DNA of 64,000 nucleotides from Pseudomonas laurylsulfativorans. Lineage in GTDB: Bacteria > Pseudomonadota > Gammaproteobacteria > Pseudomonadales > Pseudomonadaceae. The notes below the pieces were generated by a model that worked only from the letters and a program-made list of their open reading frames with translations, had not been told where the DNA came from and made no database searches. The stretch spans positions 1,240,001-1,304,000 of the forward strand of contig NZ_MUJK01000001.1 of assembly GCF_002906155.1 (NCBI RefSeq), in the 5' to 3' direction. The position numbers and the translations under genes were made by a program. Shown here piece by piece: positions 16,328 through 25,445 of the stretch; positions within the stretch are counted from its first letter, which is position 1; the number at the start of each line of letters is the position of its first letter.

Positions 16328-16396
16328 TGCAAGCGGTGGTTCTCCCCTCCTTGCAGCAGTGCTTGGCTCAACAAAACCTATAAGGAAGCCAACCCC

Positions 16397-17659
16397 ATGC
16401 ACCCTTCAAAAAATGAAGCGGCCATTGATCTTCACGAGTTCCGACAGGGCTGGAAGATCCTCATCCTGGCGGTCGCCGGCGTTGCCATCAGCATCAACGC
16501 GGCCCTGCTCTATGGCTTCGGCACATTGGTCGTACCGCTGGGCGATGCGTTTGGCTGGAGCAAAAGCGAACTGCAGGCCTGCATTACCTTCTTGTTTGGT
16601 GGTGCGGTCGTGTCGTTGCAGCTCGTGGGTTGGTTCAACCTGCGCTACGGCATCAAGCGCGTGACCGTCATATCACTGTTGCTGTTGTCGCTCGGCTACC
16701 TGGCGACCACCCAACTGACCCACTCGATCTGGTCGATGTACTTAGCCTTTGCCTTACTGCCCATCGTCGGCATGGGTGCACTGGCCGTCACCTGGACACA
16801 GCTGTTGAGTCTCTGGTTCGACCGCAATCGCGGCCTGGCGCTGGCCATCGGTCTGTCAGGCACCGGGGTGACCGCCGCCACCATTCCTCGGTTGATGGCC
16901 TGGGGCATCGAACAATGGGATTGGCGCGCAGCCTTTGTGATCCTCGCGCTGCTCAACCTGTTGGTGCTGCTGCCGCTGATTCTGCTGTGGTTCAAACTGC
17001 CCACCGCAGCCGGCAACAGCAACGACGACAAGGCCCTGGCGGAGCTGCCGGGGGTGAGTTTTCGCGAAGGCATGGGCTCACTGAAATTCTGGACCTGCAA
17101 CCTGGCATTGAGCCTGGTGATTTCGTCGATTGTCGGCATGGTCACCAGCACGGTTCCGATGCTGCAGGCCAAGGGGCTTTCAGCGGCCGATGCCACCACG
17201 ATTTTCAGCTGCTTCGGCATCTCGCTGATCTTCGGGCGAATGCTCATCGGCTACCTGCTGGACCGTCTGTGGCCACCGGCGGTGTCGGCGATCAGCCTGG
17301 TGCTACCGGCCGTCGGTTGCCTGGTCTATCTCAGCGGTACTGTCGAGTTCGCGCCCCTCATGCTCGCGGCGATACTGGTCGGCTTCGGTGCCGGCGCGGA
17401 GTTCGATATCGCTGCGTTCCTGATCGCCCGCTACTTCGGCCTGCGTGAATACGGCCGTCTGTTTGGCGTCCATCAGGGCTTGAACACCGTGGCCTCGGCA
17501 CTCGCGCCGCTGCTCTTCGCCTATCTGCTTTCAAGCACCGGTTCCTACACCGCCATGTTGGTGTACAGCGCTATTTGCTGCCTGATCGGTCCCCTGCTGC
17601 TACTGACCCTTGGCCGAGTGCCGCGCTTCGATGCGCAGGCACTGCCCAGCCATTCCTGA
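16397..17659 (+). CDS. MFS transporter (OFA/monocarboxylate-type)
   Basis: A 420-aa major facilitator with 12 predicted membrane segments. GWKILILAVAGV opens the first helix and LSLWFDRNRGLALAI marks the A-like loop region. It probably imports an organic acid across the inner membrane. It is closely related to the MFS at 20605-21906: both have FRQGWK or FKRGWK at the start, TWTQL-LWF-RNRGLALA and GAGAEFDIAAFLIARYFGL-type segments. It is the first gene of the plus-strand set MFS, ferredoxin, reductase and SDR. AAGGA precedes the start. Confidence 0.85.
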   Translation: MHPSKNEAAIDLHEFRQGWKILILAVAGVAISINAALLYGFGTLVVPLGDAFGWSKSELQACITFLFGGAVVSLQLVGWFNLRYGIKRVTVISLLLLSLGYLATTQLTHSIWSMYLAFALLPIVGMGALAVTWTQLLSLWFDRNRGLALAIGLSGTGVTAATIPRLMAWGIEQWDWRAAFVILALLNLLVLLPLILLWFKLPTAAGNSNDDKALAELPGVSFREGMGSLKFWTCNLALSLVISSIVGMVTSTVPMLQAKGLSAADATTIFSCFGISLIFGRMLIGYLLDRLWPPAVSAISLVLPAVGCLVYLSGTVEFAPLMLAAILVGFGAGAEFDIAAFLIARYFGLREYGRLFGVHQGLNTVASALAPLLFAYLLSSTGSYTAMLVYSAICCLIGPLLLLTLGRVPRFDAQALPSHS

Positions 17660-17686
17660 ACCACTCCAACAAAACCGGAGCAGAAC

Positions 17687-18007
17687 ATGCCCACTCTGAC
17701 GTTTATCGAACACAACGGTACCGCCCATCAGGTCAAAGGCGACATCGGCCAATCGGTCATGCAAGCCGCGACCTTTGCTTCGGTGCCGGGCATTCCCGCC
17801 GACTGCGGCGGCGCCTGCAGCTGCGCCACTTGCCACACCTATGTCGACGAAGCCTGGCTGGGCAAAGTGCAAGCAGCAGAGAGCATGGAAAACGACATGC
17901 TCGAGTACGCCTTCGAGCGTCGCGACAACAGTCGACTGAGCTGCCAATTGATCATCAGCGAAGAGATGGACGGCATGGTGTTGCACCTGCCTTCATCGCA
18001 ATTCTGA
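17687..18007 (+). CDS. [2Fe-2S] ferredoxin, putidaredoxin type
   Basis: A 106-aa ferredoxin with cluster ligands C40, C46, C49 (C-x5-C-x2-C) and C86, in the vertebrate-type/putidaredoxin arrangement. It should carry electrons from the reductase encoded 20 bp downstream to a cytochrome P450. No P450 gene is in this operon, so the likely partners are the P450s at 23989-25266 or 49489-50769. GGAGC lies upstream of the start. Confidence 0.92.
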   Translation: MPTLTFIEHNGTAHQVKGDIGQSVMQAATFASVPGIPADCGGACSCATCHTYVDEAWLGKVQAAESMENDMLEYAFERRDNSRLSCQLIISEEMDGMVLHLPSSQF

Positions 18008-18027
18008 ATACGCCCCAAGGAGTTGTC

Positions 18028-19263
18028 ATGACCCTCGCCTCAGTCGTTATTGTCGGTGCTGGCCAAGCCGGCTTCCAGGTTGCCAGCTCACTGCGCCAGG
18101 AAGGTTACCAAGGCCAAATCACCCTGATCGGTGATGAGCCCGGCCTGCCCTATCAGCGCCCGCCGCTGTCGAAGGCGTACCTGCTTGGCAAGATCCAGGA
18201 CACCAACCTGTTGTTCCGTCCTGCCGACTTTTATGCCACCCAGCGCATAGAGTTGTTGCATGACCAGGTAACGGCGATTGACCGCCAGAACCGTCGGGTG
18301 GTCCTGGCCTCGGGAGATGCCATCCACTATGACCACCTGGTCATGGCCACCGGCGCACACAATCGCCCTTTGCCGGTGCCGGGGGCCGAATTGCCGCAAG
18401 TATTCGGCATCAAGACCAAAGCCGATGCCGATGCACTGGCGCCACTGGCAAAGGCAGCGCGCAATGTCGTGGTGATCGGCGCCGGTTTCATCGGCCTGGA
18501 ATTCGCCGCGGTAGCCGCGGCGCTGGGGGCCAACGTGCATGTGCTGGAACTGGCCGAGCGACCGATGGCGCGTGCGGTGTCCCGCGAGATGTCCGAACTG
18601 TTCCGCCAGGCACATGAACAATGGGGCGTGCACTTCGACTTCCGCGAGGGATTGAGCCGCATCGATGGCGACAACGGCAAGGTGTGCGCCGTGCAAACCG
18701 CCGACGGCCGTGCCCTGCCCGCCGACCTGGTGGTGTTTGGCATTGGCGTAATCCCCAATGCACAACTGGCAACGGAAGCAGGCCTGGCCATCGAGAACGG
18801 CATCAAAGTGGATGCCAACCTGCTCTCCTCTGACCCTCGGATCTCGGCCCTGGGCGATGTTGCGAATTTCCCTTGCCTGCAAAACGATGAAAAACATACC
18901 CGCCTTGAGTCGGTGCAGAACGCCGTTGACCAGGCCCGCGCCGTGGCCGCCCGCTTGATGGGTAAACCGGCACCCTACGGCGCCCTGCCCTGGTTCTGGA
19001 CCGATCAGGGCGACCTCAAGTTGCAGATTGCCGGACTCTCCAACGGCTACGACAGCACCGTGGTCCTTGGCTCTGCCGAAGCCAAACAGCTTTCTGTGCT
19101 GTGCTTCCGCAATGATCGACTGGTGGCCGTGGAGTCCTGCAACCGCATGGGCGATCACATGGCCGCGCGCAAGATTCTCTCCCGCGCACCCAGGCTGACC
19201 GCCGCCGAAGCCTCAGCAGAAGGCTTCGATCTCAAAGCCTGGGAAGTGGCCAACCGCGACTGA
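18028..19263 (+). CDS. Ferredoxin reductase (FAD/NAD, putidaredoxin-reductase type)
   Basis: A 411-aa flavoprotein. It has an N-terminal FAD-binding GAGQAG (residues 10-15), GATGAHNRPLPVPG-like segments, an NAD-binding motif VVIGAGFIGLEFAA near residue 150, and the late FAD motif SALGDVA near 271. It reduces the ferredoxin encoded just upstream and is the only ferredoxin reductase of this class in the window. It might therefore also feed DitA3 and the small ferredoxin at 49262-49492. ATG 18028 follows AAGGAG; a longer open frame upstream overlaps the ferredoxin and is not used. A terminator follows. Confidence 0.92.
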   Translation: MTLASVVIVGAGQAGFQVASSLRQEGYQGQITLIGDEPGLPYQRPPLSKAYLLGKIQDTNLLFRPADFYATQRIELLHDQVTAIDRQNRRVVLASGDAIHYDHLVMATGAHNRPLPVPGAELPQVFGIKTKADADALAPLAKAARNVVVIGAGFIGLEFAAVAAALGANVHVLELAERPMARAVSREMSELFRQAHEQWGVHFDFREGLSRIDGDNGKVCAVQTADGRALPADLVVFGIGVIPNAQLATEAGLAIENGIKVDANLLSSDPRISALGDVANFPCLQNDEKHTRLESVQNAVDQARAVAARLMGKPAPYGALPWFWTDQGDLKLQIAGLSNGYDSTVVLGSAEAKQLSVLCFRNDRLVAVESCNRMGDHMAARKILSRAPRLTAAEASAEGFDLKAWEVANRD

Positions 19264-19285
19264 TACTGCCCCCTCCAAGCCCCTG

Positions 19286-19313
19286 GCCGCACCCGCATCG
19301 AGTGCGGCTTTTT
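19286..19313 (+). terminator. Intrinsic terminator after the ferredoxin reductase gene
   Basis: GCCGCAC (19286-19292) pairs with GTGCGGC (19302-19308), followed by five T. It lies between the reductase and the next SDR gene on the same strand. Confidence 0.8.
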
Positions 19314-19336
19314 CTTGCAACGACTGGAGCAACGCA

Positions 19337-20170
19337 ATGAACAAAGTCTGGTTTGTCACCGGTGCGGCCCGCGGCCTGGGCGCCGCCATTGCCGAAGCCG
19401 CCCTGGACGACGGGGACAAGGTCGTGGTCAGTGGACGACGCATCGAACCGCTGCAAGATGTCTTTGCCGAATATGGCGACCGTGTTTTGGCCGTGGCACT
19501 CGACGTGACCGATGAGGCTCAGGCATTGAATGCCGTGGAGGCTGCGGTGGCACGTTTTGGCCGCATCGATGTGTTGGTCAACAATGCCGGCTACGGCCAA
19601 TTGGCGCCCTTCGAAGACAATCTCGCCAGTGAAGCCGACCAACAATTTGCAACCAACGTGTTTGGTGTGTTCAACGTCTGCCGCGCCGTACTGCCCGTGA
19701 TGCGCGGGCAACGCAGCGGCCAGGTGTTCAACGTGTCGTCGATGGGCGGTGTGGTGGGGATGGGCGGCGCGGCACTCTACTGTGCGTCGAAATTTGCCGT
19801 GGAAGGCTTTTCCGAGTCTCTGGCCCAGGAAGTGGCCCAGTTCGGCATCAAGGTGACGCTGGTGGAGCCCGGCGTGTTCCGTACCGACTTCCTCGATCCC
19901 AGCTCCGCGATTTTTGGCACGCGTGGGCTAGAGGATTACGTGGCGTTCACCGCCAAGATCAAAAGTGCATCGGCCGCCTACAACCACCAGCAAACCGGCA
20001 ATCCGGCGAAGCTGGGGCAAGCATTGGTGAAACTGGCCAACAGTGAGCATCCACCGTTGCGCTACCTGGCCGGCTCCGACGCCTATCAGCAGGTCAGTGA
20101 CAAGCTCAACAAGATGCTCGCCGAAGTCGAACTCTGGCGACATCTTTCCTTCTCCACCGATGGCGTATAG
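19337..20170 (+). CDS. Short-chain dehydrogenase/reductase
   Basis: A 277-aa SDR with TGAARGLGAA near residue 9, VNNAGYG and the Ser-x12-Tyr-x3-Lys site (NVSSMGG to LYCASK). It has a longer C-terminal part than the 250-aa members, as in the group with NTPRLG-type tails. The substrate is unknown; an alcohol or ketone of a terpenoid is likely from the context. It is separated from the ferredoxin reductase gene by a terminator and so may have its own promoter or depend on read-through. It is convergent with the NTF2-like gene. Confidence 0.85.
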   Translation: MNKVWFVTGAARGLGAAIAEAALDDGDKVVVSGRRIEPLQDVFAEYGDRVLAVALDVTDEAQALNAVEAAVARFGRIDVLVNNAGYGQLAPFEDNLASEADQQFATNVFGVFNVCRAVLPVMRGQRSGQVFNVSSMGGVVGMGGAALYCASKFAVEGFSESLAQEVAQFGIKVTLVEPGVFRTDFLDPSSAIFGTRGLEDYVAFTAKIKSASAAYNHQQTGNPAKLGQALVKLANSEHPPLRYLAGSDAYQQVSDKLNKMLAEVELWRHLSFSTDGV

Positions 20171-20180
20171 CACCCCATGC

Positions 20181-20210
20181 ACAAAGCGCAACCAGGAGGT
20201 TGCGCTTTGT
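20181..20210. terminator. Bidirectional terminator hairpin
   Basis: A perfect 13-bp stem (20181-20193 with 20198-20210, loop AGGA) carries AAAGC/GCTTT ends. It lies between the convergent SDR and NTF2-like genes. Confidence 0.85.
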
Positions 20211-20229
20211 ATATCTGAAGCTTCGACGC

Positions 20230-20580
20230 TTACATGTTGATGAAGTAGCGAACAAACAACTTCCCTTCCTCGAACCGGTACAACTCTATCGTCTCGATGC
20301 CGCCTTCCTGCTCGCGAAAGGCATTCAGGTGATGGCACGCCGCTTCATTGCCATTGACGATGCATTGCCGCACCTCGACGCGAATCTTCGGTTGCTGCTG
20401 CGCCCACATGCCTTCCAGAACCTGCCAGGCGTCGTGCTGTGGTTTGCCGAGGTATTCGATACTCAAGCCATTGGTCGATACGCTGCGGTAGTGGGCAAAA
20501 AAACCCTCTTTGTCACCGCGGTTCCAGCAGTCGATCTGGCCGTGCAGGAAGTGTTCGATTGCGAGTTTGTCCATGCTCAT
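20230..20580 (-). CDS. NTF2/SnoaL-like protein
   Basis: A 116-aa protein with the alpha+beta barrel pattern of SnoaL-like polyketide cyclases and ketosteroid-isomerase relatives (IDCWNRGDKEGFFAHY near residue 16, FREQEGGIETIELYRF near 88). Members isomerise or cyclise small hydrophobic molecules, or only bind them. It is the last gene of the operon that starts with the P450 at 25266. A double-bond isomerase acting on a terpenoid ketone is a reasonable guess, but no catalytic residue could be assigned with confidence. Confidence 0.75.
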   Translation of the reverse strand: MSMDKLAIEHFLHGQIDCWNRGDKEGFFAHYRSVSTNGLSIEYLGKPQHDAWQVLEGMWAQQQPKIRVEVRQCIVNGNEAACHHLNAFREQEGGIETIELYRFEEGKLFVRYFINM

Positions 20581-20604
20581 TGCACATTTATCCTCGGATA
20601 GGGG

Positions 20605-21906
20605 TCAGGCGTGTTGTTGTGTTTGCAGGGATTGTTGACGCGCCAGAAATGCCGGCTCCATTTTCAGCCACAACAGAATGCTCGGGCCGATAATCGCGCA
20701 GCAGAAACAGCACACCAGTACCGCTGAGTAGCTGCCGTACACGTCGTAAAGATGACCGAACAGCATCGGCACCAGGCCGGATACGACGGTGATCAGGCAC
20801 AGGTGCAAACCGAAGATCCGCGCGTAGTCTTTCAGGCCGAAGTAGCGCGCCATCAAAAAGGCTGCGAGGTCGAACTCAGCCCCGGCACTGGCGCCGATGC
20901 ACAAGGTGGCGAGCACCAGTAGCGGCGTGTTCTGCGCGCCGCCGAACAGAAAAATGGCACAGCCTAACGCTGGCAACGCAAGGCTCACCGCCGCGACCAC
21001 CGAGGGTGAATAGCGGTCCAGCAGGTACCCCACCAGCAATCGACCGCCGATGATGGAAATGCCAAAGGTGCTGAAGACCTGAGCGGCCTCTTGAGCGCTC
21101 AAGCCCTTGCTTTGCAGCATCGGCACCATGTTGGTGACCATGCCCACGGTCAACGACACCGATAGAATCAAGGCGACGTTAAAGCCCCAGTACACGCCTG
21201 AACGCAAGGCTTGCCTGAAAGACAGGCCGCTCAGTTCAGGAAGTGCTTTTTGCTCCGTCGAGTCGGTATTGCCCAGCGGCGAAGGCATGCGCAGCCACAT
21301 CAATGACAACGGCAGCGTGAACAGCAAAGGCATCGCCCCCAAGGCAATGAAACCGGCTTGCCAACCGTAGGCGGCAATCAGTCGCGACAACAGGGGCGGC
21401 AGAATCATCGCCATCAGCCCGGTGCCACACAGGATCACCGCCAACGCCAGGCCACGATTGCGCTCGAACCAGAGGTTGACCAGTTGCGTCCAGGTAATCG
21501 CAATAGTGCCTGCACAGACAATCGGCATACTGAAAAACGCCAGGTACAACCAGCCAATGGAACCCTGAATGCGGGTAATGGCGAAGTAACCGATGATCTG
21601 CAGCACGATCGACACAATCGCCACTCGGCGCAAGCCGTAACGACGATAAAGCGGCCCCACCAGTTGCGTGGAAATCGCCACGCCGGCGAACAGAAAAGTG
21701 ATCGATGCCTGCAAGTCGCCCCGGCTCCAGCCAAACGCCTGTTCCAGCGGAATGACCAGGGTGCCGAAGGCATACAGCAAGGCGGCGGTGATGCTGGTGC
21801 AAATGCCGAACAGCCCCAGAAGCACCACCTTCCAGCCACGCTTGAACTCGGAGAAATCATTGCCCCCGTGGGACCTGTCATTGCCATTGCGTGTTTCGGT
21901 TGTCAT
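20605..21906 (-). CDS. MFS transporter, paralogue of the 16.4-kb transporter
   Basis: A 433-aa major facilitator with 12 predicted membrane segments. Its sequence shares long matching stretches with the protein at 16397-17659, such as FGWS+D/ELQA-ITFLF, WTQL, RNRGLALA and GAEFDLAAFLMARYFGL. It is probably an uptake carrier for the substrate or intermediate handled by the P450 operon. It lies 44 bp after an SDR gene and 24 bp before the NTF2-like gene. Confidence 0.85.
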   Translation of the reverse strand: MTTETRNGNDRSHGGNDFSEFKRGWKVVLLGLFGICTSITAALLYAFGTLVIPLEQAFGWSRGDLQASITFLFAGVAISTQLVGPLYRRYGLRRVAIVSIVLQIIGYFAITRIQGSIGWLYLAFFSMPIVCAGTIAITWTQLVNLWFERNRGLALAVILCGTGLMAMILPPLLSRLIAAYGWQAGFIALGAMPLLFTLPLSLMWLRMPSPLGNTDSTEQKALPELSGLSFRQALRSGVYWGFNVALILSVSLTVGMVTNMVPMLQSKGLSAQEAAQVFSTFGISIIGGRLLVGYLLDRYSPSVVAAVSLALPALGCAIFLFGGAQNTPLLVLATLCIGASAGAEFDLAAFLMARYFGLKDYARIFGLHLCLITVVSGLVPMLFGHLYDVYGSYSAVLVCCFCCAIIGPSILLWLKMEPAFLARQQSLQTQQHA

Positions 21907-21950
21907 GACCTGACTCCAGGCGCAGCCGCCAGCGCGGATGCGCGACTTGA

Positions 21951-22739
21951 TTATTGGCCCTTGAGGATTTCTTCGACTTTGGGCAGCGCGATCATGGTGG
22001 CACCGCCGTCCACCAGCAGCGAAGTACCGGTGATGTATGAAGCCTCGTTGGAGCTCAGAAACAACACGGCATTGGCAATGTCCGCAGATTCACCCAGACG
22101 CCCCACCGGAAAATGTGCGGCGAGTTTGTGCGGCAGATCGTTACCCAGGGTTTCCAGCATATGGTCGGTGCCGATGAGTCCTGGCTCGACGACGTTGACC
22201 AGAATATTCATCGCACCAAATTCCACCGCCAGACCTCGAGCGAACGAGTTCATGAAGGCTTTGCTTGAGCCATAGGCAATCAGTCGTGGCGTGTATTTGC
22301 GGTTGGCTTCGCCGGAGGAAATGAAGATCAGCCGGCCTTTGTCGACCGCTTTGGACAGGTACGGTGCGCTGTCCTTGGCCAGCCAGAACAACGATTGAAT
22401 ATTGCTGCGAACGATATGGTCGAAGGTGTCGTCGGCCATTTCGGCGATCAGCCCGTGGCTGGTATCAGCGGCGCAATGCACCACGATGTCCAGACCGCCA
22501 AAGTGCTCGACGCCACCCTGCACCATTGACTTGATGGCGTCGCGATCGGCGATGTCGCCGCCGACCAGGCAGGCTTGGGCGCCCAGTGCCCTGATTTGCT
22601 CGATGGTTTCTTCGCCATATCGAGCGGTGCGTGCCGATACCACGACCTTGGCGCCCTCTCGGGCATAGGCCAGCGCAATGGCACGCCCCATGCCTCGGCC
22701 GGCACCGGTGACCAGCACAACTTTGTCACGGAATTTCAT
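21951..22739 (-). CDS. Short-chain dehydrogenase/reductase
   Basis: A 262-aa SDR with TGAGRGMGRA near residue 12 and an active site with SS, Tyr and Lys (FISSGEANRK to AYGSSKAF); the Ser-Tyr spacing is one residue longer than usual. The C-terminal part (YITGTSLLVDGGAT) is standard. It probably oxidises the alcohol made by the P450 of this operon, for example to a 7-oxo group, though the substrate is unproven. The leader has AATAATAA (22755-22762), a perfect Crc/Hfq-type motif, next to GAGGAA. Confidence 0.87.
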   Translation of the reverse strand: MKFRDKVVLVTGAGRGMGRAIALAYAREGAKVVVSARTARYGEETIEQIRALGAQACLVGGDIADRDAIKSMVQGGVEHFGGLDIVVHCAADTSHGLIAEMADDTFDHIVRSNIQSLFWLAKDSAPYLSKAVDKGRLIFISSGEANRKYTPRLIAYGSSKAFMNSFARGLAVEFGAMNILVNVVEPGLIGTDHMLETLGNDLPHKLAAHFPVGRLGESADIANAVLFLSSNEASYITGTSLLVDGGATMIALPKVEEILKGQ

Positions 22740-22792
22740 CGCGGTTCCTCATTGTTATTATTGGTAGAGGCTTCTGATGCAACGCGAATCCC

Positions 22793-22890
22793 CTGTAGGA
22801 GCGAGCCTGCTCGCGAAAAACCCGAGAGCACTGTTGGCTATCAGACCTGGCGCGTTATCGTTCACGTCCATCGCGAGGCTGCTCCCACAG
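22793..22890. repeat. Inverted pair of REP sequences (REPIN-like)
   Basis: CTGTAGGAGCGAGCCTGCTC (from 22793, continuing GCGA to 22816) is mirrored by TCGCGAGGCTGCTCCCACAG (22871-22890). This is the arrangement of Pseudomonas REP doublets. It fills the gap between the SDR and the next gene upstream and might affect mRNA stability between them. Confidence 0.8.
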
Positions 22891-22905
22891 GGAAAATCGG
22901 CAGGT

Positions 22906-23937
22906 TTAGAGATCCTTGCCCGGCACATTGCGCGCCGAACCGTTACGCCGGTCCGACTCGCCCCAACCCAGCCAGTGCGACGGCTCGCGGGTATCGCCCA
23001 CACGGCGCCAGCGCCCTTCTTGCTGTGCGGTAATGGGGAAACCGCCAACAAAGTCGATCATCTCGCCCTTCTCGTCCGGCAAAAATTCCCACTCTTCCTT
23101 GCCTTCCAGCACGATCCTGGCCGACTTCAGGAAGTAGCTACCGTCCTTGTGTTCGGTTTGCCCTTCGATGTCGGTGGTGACCCGCACCTCGCCTTTTTCA
23201 TTGTTGAAAATGGCGTAGCCCAAGTGATCGTGGCCGACCATGAAGGAGCCGGTATCCCAAGTGCCGTCCTTGTAAACGGTGACAAACGACCACCAGATCA
23301 CGTGCTTGTTGTTGTTCACCACCAGGTCTTTCTTGAAGTGGATGGCGCCGCCTTCAGCCATGTAGAACTGGTCCAGGGCCATGGCGCCTTTTACCGGACG
23401 CCCTTCGCACACACCGGCGATGTCCCACAATTGCGAAACATAGAAAGTGCCCCACTCCACCCCCGGCAAGTACCACTGCAACCCCGGGCCGAGCAGGCGG
23501 CCTTCGAGGTGAAACAGGCCTTCTTCTTTCCAGGTCAGGCGTTCGCTGCTGGCGGTGATCTCCCAGGCGTTTCCGGCCTCATCCGGATGGCTGGCCCAGC
23601 GCGCGATATCGCCCTCCAGGCTGTGCACGGGCAACGGTGTCAGCGCTTGCTTGGCCATTTTTTCGTGGTCCATGCGCAGGTTGACGTTGTCGACGTGGTT
23701 GTTCAGGTAGAAGAACTTGGTCGGGTTGGGCGTGCCATTGGGCGCCATCAGCGAGCGGACGAATGAATAGATGTTGCCCTGCTCATCGCGCACCGATCCG
23801 AACGGCGAACTCTTGCTCAAGTGCAAGCCGAAGAAACCGCGTTCGGCCGACATCGAAGCGCCGGTCACCTTGTGCGGCCCAACCAGTTGTTGAAAGCCGA
23901 AATCACCGCGTTCTGGAATGGTTTTGAACGTTCTCAT
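22906..23937 (-). CDS. Protein of unknown function, possibly AttH/CrtC-like lipocalin fold
   Basis: A 343-aa soluble protein without signal peptide or membrane segments. It is rich in Trp and in beta-type stretches: EWGTFYVSQLWDIAG, HVIWWSFVTVYKDG, GSFMVGHDHLGYAIFN, EGKEEWEFLPDEKGE. This pattern reminds me of the AttH/hydroxyneurosporene-hydratase (CrtC) two-domain lipocalin fold, but I cannot confirm the family. The gene lies directly after the P450 gene (51 bp) and shares its operon. A start at ATG 23937 (MRTFKTIPERG) has GAGGG upstream and an AAAAACAA motif at 23949-23956. It might hydrate a double bond or carry a hydrophobic substrate; both are guesses. Confidence 0.7.
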   Translation of the reverse strand: MRTFKTIPERGDFGFQQLVGPHKVTGASMSAERGFFGLHLSKSSPFGSVRDEQGNIYSFVRSLMAPNGTPNPTKFFYLNNHVDNVNLRMDHEKMAKQALTPLPVHSLEGDIARWASHPDEAGNAWEITASSERLTWKEEGLFHLEGRLLGPGLQWYLPGVEWGTFYVSQLWDIAGVCEGRPVKGAMALDQFYMAEGGAIHFKKDLVVNNNKHVIWWSFVTVYKDGTWDTGSFMVGHDHLGYAIFNNEKGEVRVTTDIEGQTEHKDGSYFLKSARIVLEGKEEWEFLPDEKGEMIDFVGGFPITAQQEGRWRRVGDTREPSHWLGWGESDRRNGSARNVPGKDL

Positions 23938-23988
23938 AGTGCCCTCTGTTGTTTTTATCAAGGCTTGGAAACGATGTTGTAATGAGGT

Positions 23989-25266
23989 TCAGTCCCAGAT
24001 CACTGGCAACCTGGAAACCCCGCGCAGCTGTGCACCGGCGATCTGCGGCACAGGCTCGCTCGGGTCGAGGCGCAAGTTGGGGAACAGATCGAGAATGGCG
24101 TTGACCGCGCAGCTGATTTCTACCTTGGCCACAAACTGGCCAATGCACATGTGCGGGCCGAAACCGAAACCGAAGGACGGTTTTGGCTTGCGATCAATGT
24201 CGAAGACATCGGGGTTTTCGAAGGCGTCTTCGTCGCGGTTGGCAGAAACCACCATGCATTGGACGAAAGAGCCCTTGGGGATTTTCACGCCATGAAATTC
24301 CACTTCCTTGGCGGTTTCGCGCACCTTGAAGGTGGCGACCGGTTCAAAGCGTGTGGTTTCGTCCATCAATTTGCCGATCAGCGAACGATCGGCCTTCACG
24401 CGCTCCAGCAACCCAGGCGTGGAGAGCAGCAAGGTCATGACCGAACCGAACATGCGCGTGGTGGTTTCGCCGGCGGCCGGTAGCAACGAGCGGGTGAACG
24501 TGATGACTTCGTGGTCGTCCAGCGTGCGCCCTTCGTATTCGGCGCGCAGCAAGCGGCCAATCACGTCGTCACCCTGGCTGCCGTCGGCGCGTCGTTGCAC
24601 CACGACTTCTTCCAGAGCGTCGTACAACCCCTTGACGGCGATACCGGCCTGACGCCGCGCCTCGACCATCTTGTCCGGGTCGATCTGGTTGCCACCGACA
24701 ATCGCCAGCGCCCAGGCGGCGTATTGCTTGTACTTGGACGGTTCATCCGATGGGAAGCCCATCAAGGCGTACATGACGCGAATCGGCAATTCGAGACCGA
24801 ACTTCATCAGGTCGGCTTTCTTCGCCGACAGCATCGGCTGGATGTACTCCTGGCGAATCACCTGGTCGATCTGCGGGCGCCATTTATTCACGGTCTCGGG
24901 CATGAACGCCGGTTGCAGCAAGGCTCGTACCTTGCGGTGCTCGTCGCCGTCCATGGCCAGGATGATCAAGCCATCGAAAAACGCACCCAGACCTTCGGCA
25001 ATAAAACCGCTGGTGTAGGTCGCGCCGTCACGCAGAACCGTCATCACGTCCTGATATTTGAACAAGGCGTAGGTCGGGCGCGTGCCCTGCTGGGTACCGG
25101 CATTGGTCGGGACGCCGAACTGGGTGATGAAGTCGCCCTCGTAGATCGGCGATTTCAAGCGCTGTTCGCGGCAGACCGCGTGAATATCCAGGTCAGTGCC
25201 GCGGTACATTGCCGAGACGGCGGAATACGCGGTTGCCAGGTCCAGTGCTGCGCTTTCGTTGCTCAT
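23989..25266 (-). CDS. Cytochrome P450 (first of two)
   Basis: A 425-aa soluble bacterial P450. The I-helix oxygen-binding segment is PAAGETTTR (residues 263-271), ExxR is E303-R306, and the heme-binding loop FGFGFGPHMCIG has the thiolate ligand C374. It is a class I enzyme that needs a ferredoxin. Abietane degraders carry P450s (DitQ, DitU, TdtD) that hydroxylate the skeleton near C7; this gene could be one of these, but I cannot tell which. ATG 25266 is chosen over an opening at 25428, whose extra part crosses the operator. AAAAACAA at 25281-25288 lies in the leader. It heads a five-gene operon (P450, unknown, SDR, MFS, NTF2-like). Confidence 0.9.
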   Translation of the reverse strand: MSNESAALDLATAYSAVSAMYRGTDLDIHAVCREQRLKSPIYEGDFITQFGVPTNAGTQQGTRPTYALFKYQDVMTVLRDGATYTSGFIAEGLGAFFDGLIILAMDGDEHRKVRALLQPAFMPETVNKWRPQIDQVIRQEYIQPMLSAKKADLMKFGLELPIRVMYALMGFPSDEPSKYKQYAAWALAIVGGNQIDPDKMVEARRQAGIAVKGLYDALEEVVVQRRADGSQGDDVIGRLLRAEYEGRTLDDHEVITFTRSLLPAAGETTTRMFGSVMTLLLSTPGLLERVKADRSLIGKLMDETTRFEPVATFKVRETAKEVEFHGVKIPKGSFVQCMVVSANRDEDAFENPDVFDIDRKPKPSFGFGFGPHMCIGQFVAKVEISCAVNAILDLFPNLRLDPSEPVPQIAGAQLRGVSRLPVIWD

Positions 25267-25359
25267 CAGGATCTCCAGTCTTGTTTTTCTTCTGCTTGCA
25301 CACCAAGATTGCCCGGCGGCCGAACCATGGTATGCGGTTGTGCCGGCACGGGTGTTCCG

Positions 25360-25386
25360 CTTCGTTTGACTCGGGGTCAAACGAAG
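25360..25386. promoter_or_regulatory. Perfect 27-bp inverted repeat, candidate TetR operator
   Basis: CTTCGTTTGAC (25360-25370) and GTCAAACGAAG (25376-25386) are perfect inverted copies around TCGGG. The repeat lies in the middle of the 179-bp gap between the divergent P450 and TetR genes and matches the usual form of a TetR-family operator. It is unlike the 22-bp element seen elsewhere. Confidence 0.75.
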
Positions 25387-25445
25387 GCTTCCGGGAAAAT
25401 GCTTCAAGGTGTGAATAGCCAGAATCATTCAGGCATGAGGAGTAC

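Noticed and set aside
17575..18027. N-terminal extension of the ferredoxin reductase
   Set aside because: It overlaps the complete ferredoxin gene; ATG 18028 follows AAGGAG and begins directly with the FAD-binding strand.
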